Assembly: GCF_030504645.1 (NCBI RefSeq) | Contig: NZ_JAUKWQ010000003.1 | Coordinates: forward strand, 434,001-498,000 | Origin: Rhizobium oryzicola | Lineage (GTDB): Bacteria; Pseudomonadota; Alphaproteobacteria; Rhizobiales; Rhizobiaceae | Length of the DNA: 64,000 nt | Direction: 5' to 3' | Notes under the pieces: generated by a model | What the model was told of the DNA's origin: nothing | Database searches by the model: none | The model's input: the letters and a program-made list of their open reading frames with translations, nothing else | Program-made: the position numbers and the translations under genes | Shown here: positions 17,582 to 26,549 of the stretch, piece by piece | Layout of the letters: every line of letters starts with the position of its first letter | Numbering within the stretch: the first letter of the stretch is position 1

Positions 17582-18619
17582 TCACTTGCGGTTGCGGATC
17601 TGGTCGATCCAGACCGTGCCGAGAATGACGAGGCCGATGATGATCTGCTGTGTGAAGGCGGAGACGCCATTCATGTTGAGGCCGTTGCGCAGGATGCCGA
17701 TCACGAAGGCGCCGATGAAGGTGCCGGAGATCGTGCCGACGCCCCCGATCAGCGATGTGCCGCCGATGACCGCAGATGCAATCGCATCCAGTTCATAGGC
17801 CACGCCCTCGTTCGGCTGGGCGGTGACGAGGCGCGACATCAGCACACAGCCCGTCAAACCCGCCAGAGTGCCTGACACGATGTAGGTGAAGGCAGTGACG
17901 CGCGGGACATTCACGCCTGAAAGCTTGGCGGCATCGCCGTTGGAGCCCGTCGCATAGATGTGGCGACCGAGCACGGTGCGGTTCAGCACGAAGGAGGCCA
18001 CCACCGCGATGACGATCATCAGTACGACCGGATAGGGAATGCCCGGGAAACTCACGACCGGAAAACCCTGGTCATCGATGGATTCGAAGCGCAGCAGCGA
18101 CCCGTTGCCCAGTACGCCGAAGGATTCGCCAAGACCGGACACCGCGCGCGCGCCGGTGATCTGCAGCGCGACGCCGCGGGCGATCAGCATCATGCCAAGC
18201 GTTGCGATGAAGGGCGGCAGCTTCAGTTTGGTGATGACGAGACCGTTGATCACGCCACAGGCAGAACCGGTGAGAATGCCGAGCAGCATGCCAATCCAGA
18301 CAGGCATTCCGAGTTCTTTCACGGCAAGCGCTGCGACGACGCCGGCAAGCGCCAGAACGGAACCCACAGAGAGATCGATGCCGCCGGTGATAATGACATA
18401 AGTAGCCCCAATGCCGAGCAGCGCGATCGAGGTCACCTGAAGTGCGATCGTCATGCCGTTGTTGACGGTGAGGAAGGCATTCGACGTAACGGCAAAGACG
18501 GCAGCCAGAATAACCAGACTGCCAAGTGCTGCAAACTTCTGGATGATATCCTTCTGGCGGTCGCTCAGACCTTTTCGCTGGGGCGCCGGTTGCGGCTTGC
18601 CGGTGGTGATGTCAGCCAT
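17582..18619 (-). CDS. CUT2-family sugar ABC transporter permease
   Basis: RbsC-type inner-membrane permease of 345 aa with about ten hydrophobic helices from residue 27 on. Family landmarks are IALLGIGATYVIITGGIDLSVGS cut at its centre (the GGIDLSVG motif near residue 90), INGLVITKLKLPPFIATLG and GTSLIGGVGTISGTFIGA. The N-terminus is a short charged cytoplasmic tail (MADITTGKPQPAPQRKG). It lies 10 bp downstream of the ATPase gene and works with it and the binding protein to import the monosaccharide, here inferred to be L-fucose. Confidence 0.93.
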   Translation of the reverse strand: MADITTGKPQPAPQRKGLSDRQKDIIQKFAALGSLVILAAVFAVTSNAFLTVNNGMTIALQVTSIALLGIGATYVIITGGIDLSVGSVLALAGVVAALAVKELGMPVWIGMLLGILTGSACGVINGLVITKLKLPPFIATLGMMLIARGVALQITGARAVSGLGESFGVLGNGSLLRFESIDDQGFPVVSFPGIPYPVVLMIVIAVVASFVLNRTVLGRHIYATGSNGDAAKLSGVNVPRVTAFTYIVSGTLAGLTGCVLMSRLVTAQPNEGVAYELDAIASAVIGGTSLIGGVGTISGTFIGAFVIGILRNGLNMNGVSAFTQQIIIGLVILGTVWIDQIRNRK

Positions 18620-18629
18620 AAGTTATTCC

Positions 18630-20171
18630 TCAGTGGCGCTGCCGGCCGCGGCCGGAGGCATAAAGCATGATGTCTTCCTGCGACGCGTCACGCGTCGTCA
18701 GCGTTGCGGTGATGCGGCCCTCGTGGAACACCGCCACCCGGTCGGAGAGGCCGAGAATTTCCGGCAGCTCCGAACTGATCAGCACGATACCGATGCCTTT
18801 GGCCGCGAGTTCGTCCATCACCCGGTAGATCGCAAGCTTAGCGCCCACATCAATGCCGCGGGTCGGCTCGTCGAAGAACATGATCTTCGGCTGGCGGAAC
18901 AGCCATTTGCCGATGATGATCTTCTGCTGGTTGCCGCCGGACAGCAGGCGAACCGGCTGACTGAGGCTGGGCGTCCTGATATTCAGGAGGTCGACATAAT
19001 GCTGGCTGGACTGACGGTGCAGTTCCTGATCGATGACGCCGAAGGGGTTGGCGACGGCTTCCATGTTGGCAAGCGTCAGGTTGGCATCGACAGGCATCTT
19101 CAGCGCCAGGCCTTCCGCCTTGCGATCTTCGGAAAGGTAGGCAATGCCGGCCTCGATGGCCGAACGCGGATCACGGATGGAAAGCTGATGCCCCTCGAGC
19201 GTGATCGTTCCGCTGTCGAACGGGTCCGCGCCGAAGATCGCCCGCGCAACTTCCGTGCGACCGGCACCCATCAACCCAGCGAACCCTAAGATCTCTCCGC
19301 GGCGAAGATCAAAGCTGATATCGGAAAAGATGCCGCTTCGGGTGAGACCGGAAACGGAGAAGATGACCTCTTCCGTCGGCCAGCGCGTCGGCGTCGGAAA
19401 CTTCTCTTCCAGCGAGCGGCCCACCATGCGCGCGACGATCTGGTCCACTGTGATGGTGTGGAAGTCATCAGTCGAAATATAGCGTCCATCCCGCAGCACG
19501 GTCACGCGGTCGACGATTTCAGCCATCTCATCCAGACGGTGCGAGATGTAGATGATGCCGGTGCCTTCGCGCTTCAGGTCACGGATAACACGGAAGAGAA
19601 GCTGCGCCTCCTGCTCGGTGAGCGACGACGTCGGCTCGTCCATGATCAGCACGGAAGCATCGAGCGACAGCGCCTTGGCGATTTCGACCATCTGCCGCTG
19701 CGCAACGGACAGCGTGCGCACCTGCGCATCCGGATCGATATCGACGCCGAGACGGTCGAGACAGCGTTTTGCATCCTGGCGCAGCTTGCGCCGGTCGACC
19801 ATGAAACCGCGACGCGGCTCGCGAGCCAGATAGATGTTTTCTGCGACCGAAAGATGCGGAACGAGGTTAAGTTCCTGATGGATGATGGCGATACCCGCCG
19901 CCTCGGACTGCAGCGTGGAGGTGAAATGGACCGTCTGGCCCTTGTAGACCATCTCGCCAGCGTCCCTTTGGTAGACTCCGCTGATGATCTTCATGAGGGT
20001 CGATTTGCCCGCGCCGTTCTCGCCACAGACCGCGTGAACCTCACCGGCGCGCAGCTCCAGGCTAACATTCTGCAATGCCTTGACGCCGGGAAACTCCTTG
20101 CTCACGCCCTCGAGTTTCAAAAGCAGCGGCGCGGGCTCACGCTCGCTATGCGCAAGCGAAACTCCTCCCAT
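18630..20171 (-). CDS. CUT2-family sugar ABC transporter ATP-binding protein
   Basis: RbsA/XylG-type double ATPase, 513 aa. The first nucleotide-binding domain has Walker A GENGAGKST, the Q-loop IIHQELNLVP, signature LSVAQRQ and Walker B VLIMDEPTSSL. The second half has degenerate Walker A GLMGAGRTE, signature LSGGNQQK and IMFFDEPTRGIDVGAK, the normal asymmetry in this family. The start at 20171 (MGGVSLAHSE) follows a GGAGG site 8 bp upstream; an in-frame ATG at 20249 lies on top of the operator and is less likely. It is the first gene of the eleven-gene operon. Confidence 0.93.
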   Translation of the reverse strand: MGGVSLAHSEREPAPLLLKLEGVSKEFPGVKALQNVSLELRAGEVHAVCGENGAGKSTLMKIISGVYQRDAGEMVYKGQTVHFTSTLQSEAAGIAIIHQELNLVPHLSVAENIYLAREPRRGFMVDRRKLRQDAKRCLDRLGVDIDPDAQVRTLSVAQRQMVEIAKALSLDASVLIMDEPTSSLTEQEAQLLFRVIRDLKREGTGIIYISHRLDEMAEIVDRVTVLRDGRYISTDDFHTITVDQIVARMVGRSLEEKFPTPTRWPTEEVIFSVSGLTRSGIFSDISFDLRRGEILGFAGLMGAGRTEVARAIFGADPFDSGTITLEGHQLSIRDPRSAIEAGIAYLSEDRKAEGLALKMPVDANLTLANMEAVANPFGVIDQELHRQSSQHYVDLLNIRTPSLSQPVRLLSGGNQQKIIIGKWLFRQPKIMFFDEPTRGIDVGAKLAIYRVMDELAAKGIGIVLISSELPEILGLSDRVAVFHEGRITATLTTRDASQEDIMLYASGRGRQRH

Positions 20172-20239
20172 CGCGATGTCCTCCAACTGTCGAAAGCCTC
20201 CCAGACCTTCGTTGAGGCAGACATAGGGCAAGGCCCGAT

Positions 20240-20256
20240 AATTGGTCAAGCCAATT
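20240..20256. promoter_or_regulatory. Likely FadR/GntR operator for the L-fucose operon
   Basis: Inverted repeat AATTGG-TCAAG-CCAATT upstream of the transporter ATPase gene. The core TGGTCAAGCCAAT recurs in the opposite orientation at 20324-20338 as TGGTCAGGCCAAT, giving two operators flanking the divergent promoters. The TGGTC-type half-site is common for FadR-subfamily GntR regulators, one of which is encoded next to it. Confidence 0.7.
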
Positions 20257-20323
20257 TTTCGAATTCTCTTGCAGACATGCCGAGAAGCGGATTAATTCGG
20301 CCTCAACAGACATTACGAAACAA

Positions 20324-20338
20324 ATTGGCCTGACCACT
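20324..20338. promoter_or_regulatory. Second operator, abutting the regulator start codon
   Basis: ATTGGCCTGACCACT, the inverted counterpart of the 20240-20256 site, ends at the base before the ATG of the GntR-family regulator gene. No Shine-Dalgarno sequence is visible in these bases, so the regulator message may be leaderless, and binding here would directly block its own expression. Confidence 0.6.
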
Positions 20339-21010
20339 ATGACATTGCCCAAACGCCTCTATCAGCAGATCGCAGATCAGGTTCGTCAACTGATCCAGAA
20401 CGGCCAATATCCGGCTGGATCGCGGCTGCCACCGGAACGTGAATTGGCGCAGACGCTTGGCGTGTCCAGACCCTCGCTGCGTGAAGCACTCATTGCGTTG
20501 GAAATTGATGGCACCATCGAGATCCGTATGGGGTCAGGGATTTATGCCTTGTCTCCAGCCAAGACATCCAACGGGCAGCGATCCCTCGGCGAAAGCCCGA
20601 CGGAACTGATGCAGGCACGCGCCGTGATCGAAAGTGCCGTCATCGCCAAGGCGGCTGCTGCCGTAACCGATTCCTTCATCGAGGCACTCAGTGCAATCCT
20701 GGACTCGATGCGGGCGGAAATTGCCGAGGGTCGCAAGCCCATCGATCAGGATCGCCAGTTCCACCTGACGATTGCGGAGCAGGCGGGTAATTCCGTGCTG
20801 GCGGATATCGTCGCCAACCTGTTCGACGAGCGTCATAGCCCCATGTCCGACCACATGCGCGGACGCTTCGAAACGCCGGAAACATGGTTTGCCGCACTTC
20901 AGGAACACGAGGCAATCCTGACCGCCCTCGACATGCGTGACCCGCTGGCGGCGCAGGCGGCCATGCACGCTCACCTCACCGCATCGCGCCGGCGTTGGCT
21001 TGAAAATTGA
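20339..21010 (+). CDS. FadR-subfamily GntR regulator of the L-fucose operon
   Basis: DNA-binding regulator of 223 aa. The winged helix (residues 1-70) has the textbook pattern RLYQQIADQV, GSRLPPERELAQTLGVSRPS and LREALIALE. The C-terminal all-helical FCD domain has metal-coordinating acids and histidines in DQDRQFHLTIAEQAGN and HEAILTALDMRD. The start is firm because the helix begins at MTLPKRLYQQ. It is transcribed away from the operon, with paired inverted operators between, so it is expected to repress the operon and itself until L-fucose or a pathway intermediate binds (inference). Confidence 0.92.
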   Translation: MTLPKRLYQQIADQVRQLIQNGQYPAGSRLPPERELAQTLGVSRPSLREALIALEIDGTIEIRMGSGIYALSPAKTSNGQRSLGESPTELMQARAVIESAVIAKAAAAVTDSFIEALSAILDSMRAEIAEGRKPIDQDRQFHLTIAEQAGNSVLADIVANLFDERHSPMSDHMRGRFETPETWFAALQEHEAILTALDMRDPLAAQAAMHAHLTASRRRWLEN

Positions 21011-21015
21011 TGTGC

Positions 21016-21846
21016 TTACGAGGTCGTCTTGAAGTGCAAATTGACGCCGAAGCAATCCACCGCCGCGACAGTGATGGCGCTCGCGCGAGCCACATAGGGA
21101 ATTCCTGCCTCCTCCAGTCGGATCGCGACCGCAGCCACGTCCGGAACATGCACGGAAAAGTCAGTCAGGCCACCCTGAGAGGCTTGTGTGGCAATTTCGA
21201 TTTGCCCGTGATTGCGCAAGGCGAAGACGGGAGCATCGGCTTCCCTTTCGCCATCGGTAAACGCGCGAAGAAATGCCGCATGGCTGATAGGATCGGCGGC
21301 CTCGACGCGGACCGATCCGACATTGGTGGCGCCGTTGGGATGCTGCTGAAACACTGGATTCCAGAAGGCATCCGGATAATGTTGCTGGCACACAAAGAAG
21401 GATGCGTTCGGCACGCCGGGATCGACGGCAAAAGCCAGCGTGAAGGCCACATGGGTTTCGCTGCCGTCTGGCCGACGCCCCTTCCGCTCGAAGAAGAAGG
21501 GCTCGAAGCGGCCTATACCCCGCTCCGCGAAGAGCCTCGCATCCGCTTTGGAGTCGCCACTGTCGAGCACCAGCATGGCCAATCCCTCGCGCTTCGCCAG
21601 ATAATCCCGCACGAAGGCGCCGAAGCTGAAATGGCCGGGGCTATGCGGCGGGATCAGAGACGCATCCCCCACCGTAATCAACTCAAGGAAAGACGACTGG
21701 AACTGCACGATGCGGTTCTCCGTGCCCCAGGGATGGCGATTGCGCGCACCCACCTGAAAGCCGAGCCTTTCGTAGAACAAGCCAGCTGCATCGAGGTCTC
21801 GAACAGCCAGAACCAGATGATCGATTCGTCTTTTCGCTTGGCTCAT
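21016..21846 (-). CDS. VOC-superfamily (glyoxalase-like) protein
   Basis: Protein of 276 aa with vicinal-oxygen-chelate fold. The N-terminal module reads IDHLVLAVRDLDAAGLFYERLGF, and NRIVQFQSSFLELI carries the usual metal-ligand glutamate region; a second module starts near residue 160. It resembles the glyoxalase-like domain proteins of about 280 aa rather than a dioxygenase with known substrate. The start at 21846 has a GGAG site. It is convergent with the fucose regulator gene and divergent from the dehydrogenase gene. Function is unknown beyond the fold. Confidence 0.8.
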   Translation of the reverse strand: MSQAKRRIDHLVLAVRDLDAAGLFYERLGFQVGARNRHPWGTENRIVQFQSSFLELITVGDASLIPPHSPGHFSFGAFVRDYLAKREGLAMLVLDSGDSKADARLFAERGIGRFEPFFFERKGRRPDGSETHVAFTLAFAVDPGVPNASFFVCQQHYPDAFWNPVFQQHPNGATNVGSVRVEAADPISHAAFLRAFTDGEREADAPVFALRNHGQIEIATQASQGGLTDFSVHVPDVAAVAIRLEEAGIPYVARASAITVAAVDCFGVNLHFKTTS

Positions 21847-21984
21847 GGGGCTTCTCCGTCTTGGCTTTTCCGCAGCTATAGGACGCGTCGTCCGCGCTTG
21901 GAAGGCTTGCGAGGAACGGCCTACACAAATCATCATTACCGGCTAAACCCGGTGCGCACATAAATCAGGAGGAGGAGCCCGATC

Positions 21985-23388
21985 ATGAACCGTCTTTGCA
22001 ACGAAGCCGCATTGCCGGAACAGGTCCGTCAGCCCGGCTACGACCGCAGCCAGTTGAAGCCAGGCATTGTTCATTTCGGGCTTGGGGCCTTTCATCGCGC
22101 CCATCAGGCCGTTTACACGCAGCGCGCGCTTGAAGAAGAGTTTGGCCCATGGGGAATCGTGGCGGTCAATCTTCGCTCTTCCCAACCGGTCGAGGCGCTG
22201 GCTGCTCAGGATGGGCTTTATTCGATCACCGTGCGCAGCGAAGCAGGCGATAGTTCCGAGATCATCGGTGCGACCGTGGACTGGATTTGCGCCGCAACGG
22301 ATAGCGATCGCGTTCTTCAATATCTTGCATCGCCCGAGATCCGCGTCGTTACCATGACCGTTTCGGAAAAAGCCTATGGCCTAGATCCTGTGACGGGCGG
22401 TCTTGATCTTCATCACCCATCCGTGGCGGCAGATCTTGCTTCGCCGCATGCTCCTTCCGGTATTCTCGGCTTCATCGTGCGTGGCTTGGAACTGCGGCGA
22501 CAGGCGGGGGCAAAACCCTTCACGGTTCTGTGCTGCGATAACCTGCCTTCAAATGGCAAGGTCATCCGTCGTCTGGTGCTTGAAATGGCAGAGCATCACA
22601 ATCCGCACCTCGCAGAATGGATCGCATCCAATGGCGCCTTTCCCTGCTCGATGGTGGATCGCATCGTGCCAGCGGCCACGCAGGAAACACTCGACCGTGC
22701 AGAGCGTCTGCTGGGAGTGACCGACAGCCTCGCGATCGATACAGAACCGTTCCTGCAATGGGTGATCGAAGACAGTTTCACGGATGGACGTCCGGCCTGG
22801 GAAGCGGCCGGCGCAATCTTTGCCGACAATGTGGAACCTTATGAGAAGATGAAACTCAGGCTGCTCAACGGCTCCCATACGCTTCTCGCCCATCTCGGCA
22901 TTCTGCACGGCCTTGACTATATCAGGGACGACATGGCCGTGCCGGAACTTGCGGTTAGCGCGCGCGCGCACATGGAAGAGGTGGTGCGGACACTCGATCC
23001 CGTGCCGGGCATCAATCTTCCCGCCTATATCGACGAACTCCTGGAAAGGTTTTCCAATCCCACCATTGCCCATCGCAATCTGCAGATCGCGCTCGACACC
23101 ACCCAGAAACTGCCGCAGCGTTTGCTATCACCGGCCGTAGACGCGCTGGCGAGCGGCGAGGATGGCGCTGCGACCGCTTATGCAGTGGGCGTATGGATGG
23201 CCGCTGTCGCAAAACGCGGTGATTGCGATGATCCGCGTCGCGAGGAGGTGTTGCGTGCCGCGTCGGCGATGAATGCAGCAGATCCGTCAGCCAGCTTTTT
23301 CGCAATACCGGGTCTTTTCCCGCCAGCACTTGTCGAAGCGCGCGCTTGGCGAGATAAGGTCAATGCAGCCATCCGCAGTTTTGCGTGA
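21985..23388 (+). CDS. Mannitol dehydrogenase/hexuronate reductase-family protein
   Basis: Long-chain polyol-specific dehydrogenase/reductase, 467 aa. The Rossmann part has VHFGLGAFHRAHQAVYT (about residues 27-43), and the catalytic motif K-x5-N-x2-H is seen in KMKLRLLNGSHT. The family includes mannitol and arabinitol dehydrogenases and the fructuronate and tagaturonate reductases UxuB and UxaB. Sequence alone does not settle the substrate. Beside an LgoD-like and a UxaA-like enzyme, a tagaturonate-reductase role would complete a route from L-galactonate to 2-keto-3-deoxygluconate, but a polyol substrate is equally possible. Confidence 0.88.
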   Translation: MNRLCNEAALPEQVRQPGYDRSQLKPGIVHFGLGAFHRAHQAVYTQRALEEEFGPWGIVAVNLRSSQPVEALAAQDGLYSITVRSEAGDSSEIIGATVDWICAATDSDRVLQYLASPEIRVVTMTVSEKAYGLDPVTGGLDLHHPSVAADLASPHAPSGILGFIVRGLELRRQAGAKPFTVLCCDNLPSNGKVIRRLVLEMAEHHNPHLAEWIASNGAFPCSMVDRIVPAATQETLDRAERLLGVTDSLAIDTEPFLQWVIEDSFTDGRPAWEAAGAIFADNVEPYEKMKLRLLNGSHTLLAHLGILHGLDYIRDDMAVPELAVSARAHMEEVVRTLDPVPGINLPAYIDELLERFSNPTIAHRNLQIALDTTQKLPQRLLSPAVDALASGEDGAATAYAVGVWMAAVAKRGDCDDPRREEVLRAASAMNAADPSASFFAIPGLFPPALVEARAWRDKVNAAIRSFA

Positions 23389-23466
23389 GGTCGTCCGCAT
23401 CACCTTTCCCAAGGTGGGCGAAGCGGTTAGATCTTTCGGTAACGCATTAGAAGAACCGGATTGTCC

Positions 23467-24000
23467 ATGCCGCATATTCCCATGATCGACTACGATACCG
23501 CGCCTCAACACATTCGTGCGGCGCATGATGCGGAGGTGGAAGCGCGGGGACGCATGACCAACATGAAGCGCACGCTTCTGCATTCGCCGGAGGCGCACCG
23601 CATCTATGCCGAATGGTTCACGCTGCGCGCAGAGCTGAACGGGGTTCTCGACGACCGGGCCGTGCAGGTTTTCTGCAAGGCGATCTCCGAAGAGGCGGGC
23701 TCCAGGATCGCGGTCACCTTCTTCCGCAGGGCAATCACGTTGTCGGGCGCCAATCCTGATGCGCTGGAACTGCGGGAGGAGGATCAGCTTCTCGATGCGT
23801 TTGGCCGGGCGATAGTGCGCAATTCGCGCCACATCCCGCCAGCGATCTGGGCAAGACTGAAAGCTCGCTATGATGCAAAGGCGCTGGTGGATCTGGTGGC
23901 GTTTAGCGGGATCATGCTGGCAACGGCTGTGTTCAACAATGTGGTGGAAGTGCCATTCGACGTAGAACTGGAACCGTATGCCCCGACCAACACTTTTTGA
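23467..24000 (+). CDS. Carboxymuconolactone decarboxylase-like protein lacking the CxxC pair
   Basis: All-helical protein of 177 aa in the AhpD-like/CMD superfamily. The pattern RMTNMKRTLLHSPEAHRIYAEW, FFRRAI and a C-terminal FSGIMLATAVFNNVVEV matches a common alphaproteobacterial CMD group. In many relatives the stretch before FFRR holds a Cys-x-x-Cys pair; here it reads SEEAGSRIAVTFFRRA with no cysteine, so peroxidase-type redox activity is unlikely. The ATG at 23467 was chosen over a TTG two codons upstream. It follows the dehydrogenase gene on the same strand. Function unknown. Confidence 0.75.
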   Translation: MPHIPMIDYDTAPQHIRAAHDAEVEARGRMTNMKRTLLHSPEAHRIYAEWFTLRAELNGVLDDRAVQVFCKAISEEAGSRIAVTFFRRAITLSGANPDALELREEDQLLDAFGRAIVRNSRHIPPAIWARLKARYDAKALVDLVAFSGIMLATAVFNNVVEVPFDVELEPYAPTNTF

Positions 24001-24278
24001 TTGCCTGTCAGTCTGTCAACCACAGTCTGACCAATGCGTTTATTTTCGATACAAGCTGAATGCAAATTTGAACTAGCTTTAAGCAGAAAAAAATATCTCA
24101 TATCCCGCCTCATATTTATCATTACTTAAACAACCCTGAATTATTATTATCAGAAATCACTTCTTGGAATTCATGATGCATTAAAGCCTAATACGATAAT
24201 CTTCCGAGTGGGATAGAGCTGAGCGGTCGGAGCGCCGACGCAACCGTCTGGCTCGCATGTCTTTTGAACGGAGCAAAC
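24001..24278. other. AT-rich leader region of the chemoreceptor gene
   Basis: Noncoding stretch, clearly AT-richer than its surroundings between about 24050 and 24200. It must carry the chemoreceptor promoter. No confident sigma-factor box or riboswitch could be named. Confidence 0.5.
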
Positions 24279-26480
24279 ATGTCCGGCCTACTCGACTTCA
24301 AGAAATCTTCGCGACCAGCAACGGCTGTGGCAGCTATTCGCTACGTGACCCAACTCATAGAGGAAGGCGATCTTGACGTTCGAGCGGACGTGCAAACCGC
24401 AACAGGCGATGCTCGTGAAATCCTCGATGCGGTGAACGCCCTTCTGAGCAGCGTGACGCGTCCGATCAACCGCCTCAGCGCCCAGATGGAAAAGATGGCG
24501 AGCGAGCATGAGCGCGGTGATATCGATGTCACCATCGCGGCGCACGAATTTCGTGGTAAGTTTGCCTCAATGGCCGAAGGTATCAACAATATGGTAGCAG
24601 GCCATATTGCTGTAAAGAAAAGGGCCATGGCCTGCGTCAAGGAGTTCGCCGACGGCAACTTCGAAGCACCAATGGAACAACTCCCCGGCAAAAAGGCGTT
24701 CATTAACGAAACAATTGAAACCTTGCGCGGCAACGTGAAAGGGCTAATCAATGAAATGAACCGCATGTCGACCGAACACGACAGGGGCGACATTGATATT
24801 TTTGTACCCGTTCAGAAGTTCAAGGGTGACTTCGCCACTGTGGCAGAAGGCATAAATGGCATGGTCGCTGGCCACATTGCGGTGAAAAAGAAAGCCATGG
24901 CCTGCGTCAAAGAGTTCGCTGAGGGCAACTTTGATGCAAAACTCGAACAGTTTCCCGGCAAAAAGGCGTTCATCAACGAGACGATCGAGACTCTGCGCGG
25001 TAACGTGAAGGCGCTGATCACCGAAATGAACCGCATGTCGACCGAACATGACAGGGGCGACATTGACGTTTTTGTACCCGTCGAGAAGTTCAAAGGTGAC
25101 TTCGCCACTGTGGCAGAAGGCATCAATGCCATGGTCGCCGGCCATATTGCTGTGAAGAAGAAGGCCATGGCCTGCGTGAAGGAGTTCGGCGAGGGCAATT
25201 TCAACGCGGTGTTGGAGCAATTTCCCGGTAAGAAGGCCTTCATCAACGAAACCATCGAAACGCTGCGCAACAACCTGCGCGCCATTATGAGTGAGATCCA
25301 GCGGCTGATCGATGCTGCAACAGCGGGACGCCTCAGCGAACGCGGTGACGCCGCGCGCTTTGTAGGCGACTTCAACAAGGTGGTTGCCGGCATCAATGGC
25401 ATGCTGGACGCAATTCTGATCCCGATTGGTGAAGGTAACCGCGTGCTGGCTCTTGTCAGTGCTGGCGATGTGACCGAACGTGTCGAGATCGAGTGCGAAG
25501 GCGATCATCAGCATATGAAGAACGCGGTAAACGATCTCGTCGCCAATCTGACGAAATTTGCGACAGAGGTCGCCACCGCTGCCGGTCAGGTTGCTGATGG
25601 TAGCCAAGCGCTGTCCGCTAGTGCGGAACAGATGAGTCAGGGCGCCACAGAGCAAGCTTCTGCCGCGGAGGAGGCTTCTGCCTCGATGGAGCAGATGGCA
25701 GCCAACATCAAGCAGAACGCTGATAACGCTTCCCAGACGGAAAAGATTGCTCGCCAGTCCGCGAAAAATGCAGAGCTTTCCGGCAATGCCGTTCGCAAGG
25801 CCGTTGACGCAATGCAGACGATTGCGGAAAAGATTTCAATCGTTCAGGAAATCGCCCGCCAGACAGACCTCCTGGCTCTGAACGCCGCTGTCGAAGCGGC
25901 ACGCGCCGGCGAACATGGACGCGGCTTCGCCGTGGTTGCATCCGAAGTGCGCAAGCTCGCGGAGCGCAGCCAGAAGGCGGCTGCCGAAATCGGCTCGGTT
26001 TCAACGGAAACCGTCAAGGCTGCCCAGGAAGCCGGCGAAATGTTGACGACCCTGGTGCCGGATATTCGCAAAACGGCTGAACTCGTTTCCGAAATCAGCG
26101 CTGCTTGCCGCGAACAGGATGTCGGCGCCGAGCAGATCAACCTGGCCATCCAGCAATTGGACACAGTAACGCAGCAAAATGCTGCCGCGTCAGAAAAAGT
26201 CAGCTCAACTTCGGAAGAACTGGCCAGCCAAGCCGAGCTGCTGCAGGAATCCATCGCCTTCTTCCGCACGAAGAGCGAGCCCACCGTATCGAGAAACGCC
26301 CGGGCGCTTTCCAATCTCGCCGGACGGATGAAGGCCGAGCCTCGACAGGGAAAATCTGTGGCACAAGGTGGTCGCCAATCTGCTTACATGTCATCGAGAG
26401 GACAGCAAGGCGAGGCTCGGGGCTTTGCACTGGAGTTGAGCACTGGCGGACCCGACGACGACGACGGCCATTTCCGCTGA
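24279..26480 (+). CDS. Soluble methyl-accepting chemotaxis protein with tandem repeats
   Basis: Chemoreceptor-type signalling protein of 733 aa with no signal peptide or membrane helix, hence cytoplasmic or attached through partners. Residues about 115-385 consist of three 90-residue units, each beginning AMACVKEF and containing [13 protein letters not shown] and [12 protein letters not shown] or a variant; they look like HAMP-type or related helical modules. The kinase-contact hairpin tip is standard ([20 protein letters not shown]). There is no NWETF-like tail for CheR. The ATG at 24279 has GGAG 5 bp upstream. No che genes are nearby, so it is an orphan receptor. Confidence 0.93.
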   Translation: MSGLLDFKKSSRPATAVAAIRYVTQLIEEGDLDVRADVQTATGDAREILDAVNALLSSVTRPINRLSAQMEKMASEHERGDIDVTIAAHEFRGKFASMAEGINNMVAGHIAVKKRAMACVKEFADGNFEAPMEQLPGKKAFINETIETLRGNVKGLINEMNRMSTEHDRGDIDIFVPVQKFKGDFATVAEGINGMVAGHIAVKKKAMACVKEFAEGNFDAKLEQFPGKKAFINETIETLRGNVKALITEMNRMSTEHDRGDIDVFVPVEKFKGDFATVAEGINAMVAGHIAVKKKAMACVKEFGEGNFNAVLEQFPGKKAFINETIETLRNNLRAIMSEIQRLIDAATAGRLSERGDAARFVGDFNKVVAGINGMLDAILIPIGEGNRVLALVSAGDVTERVEIECEGDHQHMKNAVNDLVANLTKFATEVATAAGQVADGSQALSASAEQMSQGATEQASAAEEASASMEQMAANIKQNADNASQTEKIARQSAKNAELSGNAVRKAVDAMQTIAEKISIVQEIARQTDLLALNAAVEAARAGEHGRGFAVVASEVRKLAERSQKAAAEIGSVSTETVKAAQEAGEMLTTLVPDIRKTAELVSEISAACREQDVGAEQINLAIQQLDTVTQQNAAASEKVSSTSEELASQAELLQESIAFFRTKSEPTVSRNARALSNLAGRMKAEPRQGKSVAQGGRQSAYMSSRGQQGEARGFALELSTGGPDDDDGHFR
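24624..25433 (+). repeat. Three tandem 270-bp in-frame repeats in the chemoreceptor gene
   Basis: The sequence GCCATGGCCTGCGT recurs at 24624, 24894 and 25164, an exact 270-bp (90-codon) period. The first and second copies agree closely over most of their length, and the third diverges in its last third. This is a recent internal amplification or is kept alike by gene conversion. Confidence 0.9.
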
Positions 26481-26512
26481 CTTCAAGTTTGACAGAAACC
26501 TCCAATAACTTC

Positions 26513-26547
26513 GGGCCGCCCCTTTAGGGAGCGGCCCTTCCTTTTTT
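26513..26547 (+). terminator. Rho-independent terminator of the chemoreceptor gene
   Basis: GGGCCGC pairs with GCGGCCC around a CCCTTTAGGGA loop that can itself pair, followed by TTCCTTTTTT. It is 32 bp after the chemoreceptor stop and just ahead of the convergent permease gene, so it may act on both strands. Confidence 0.88.
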
Positions 26548-26549
26548 AT

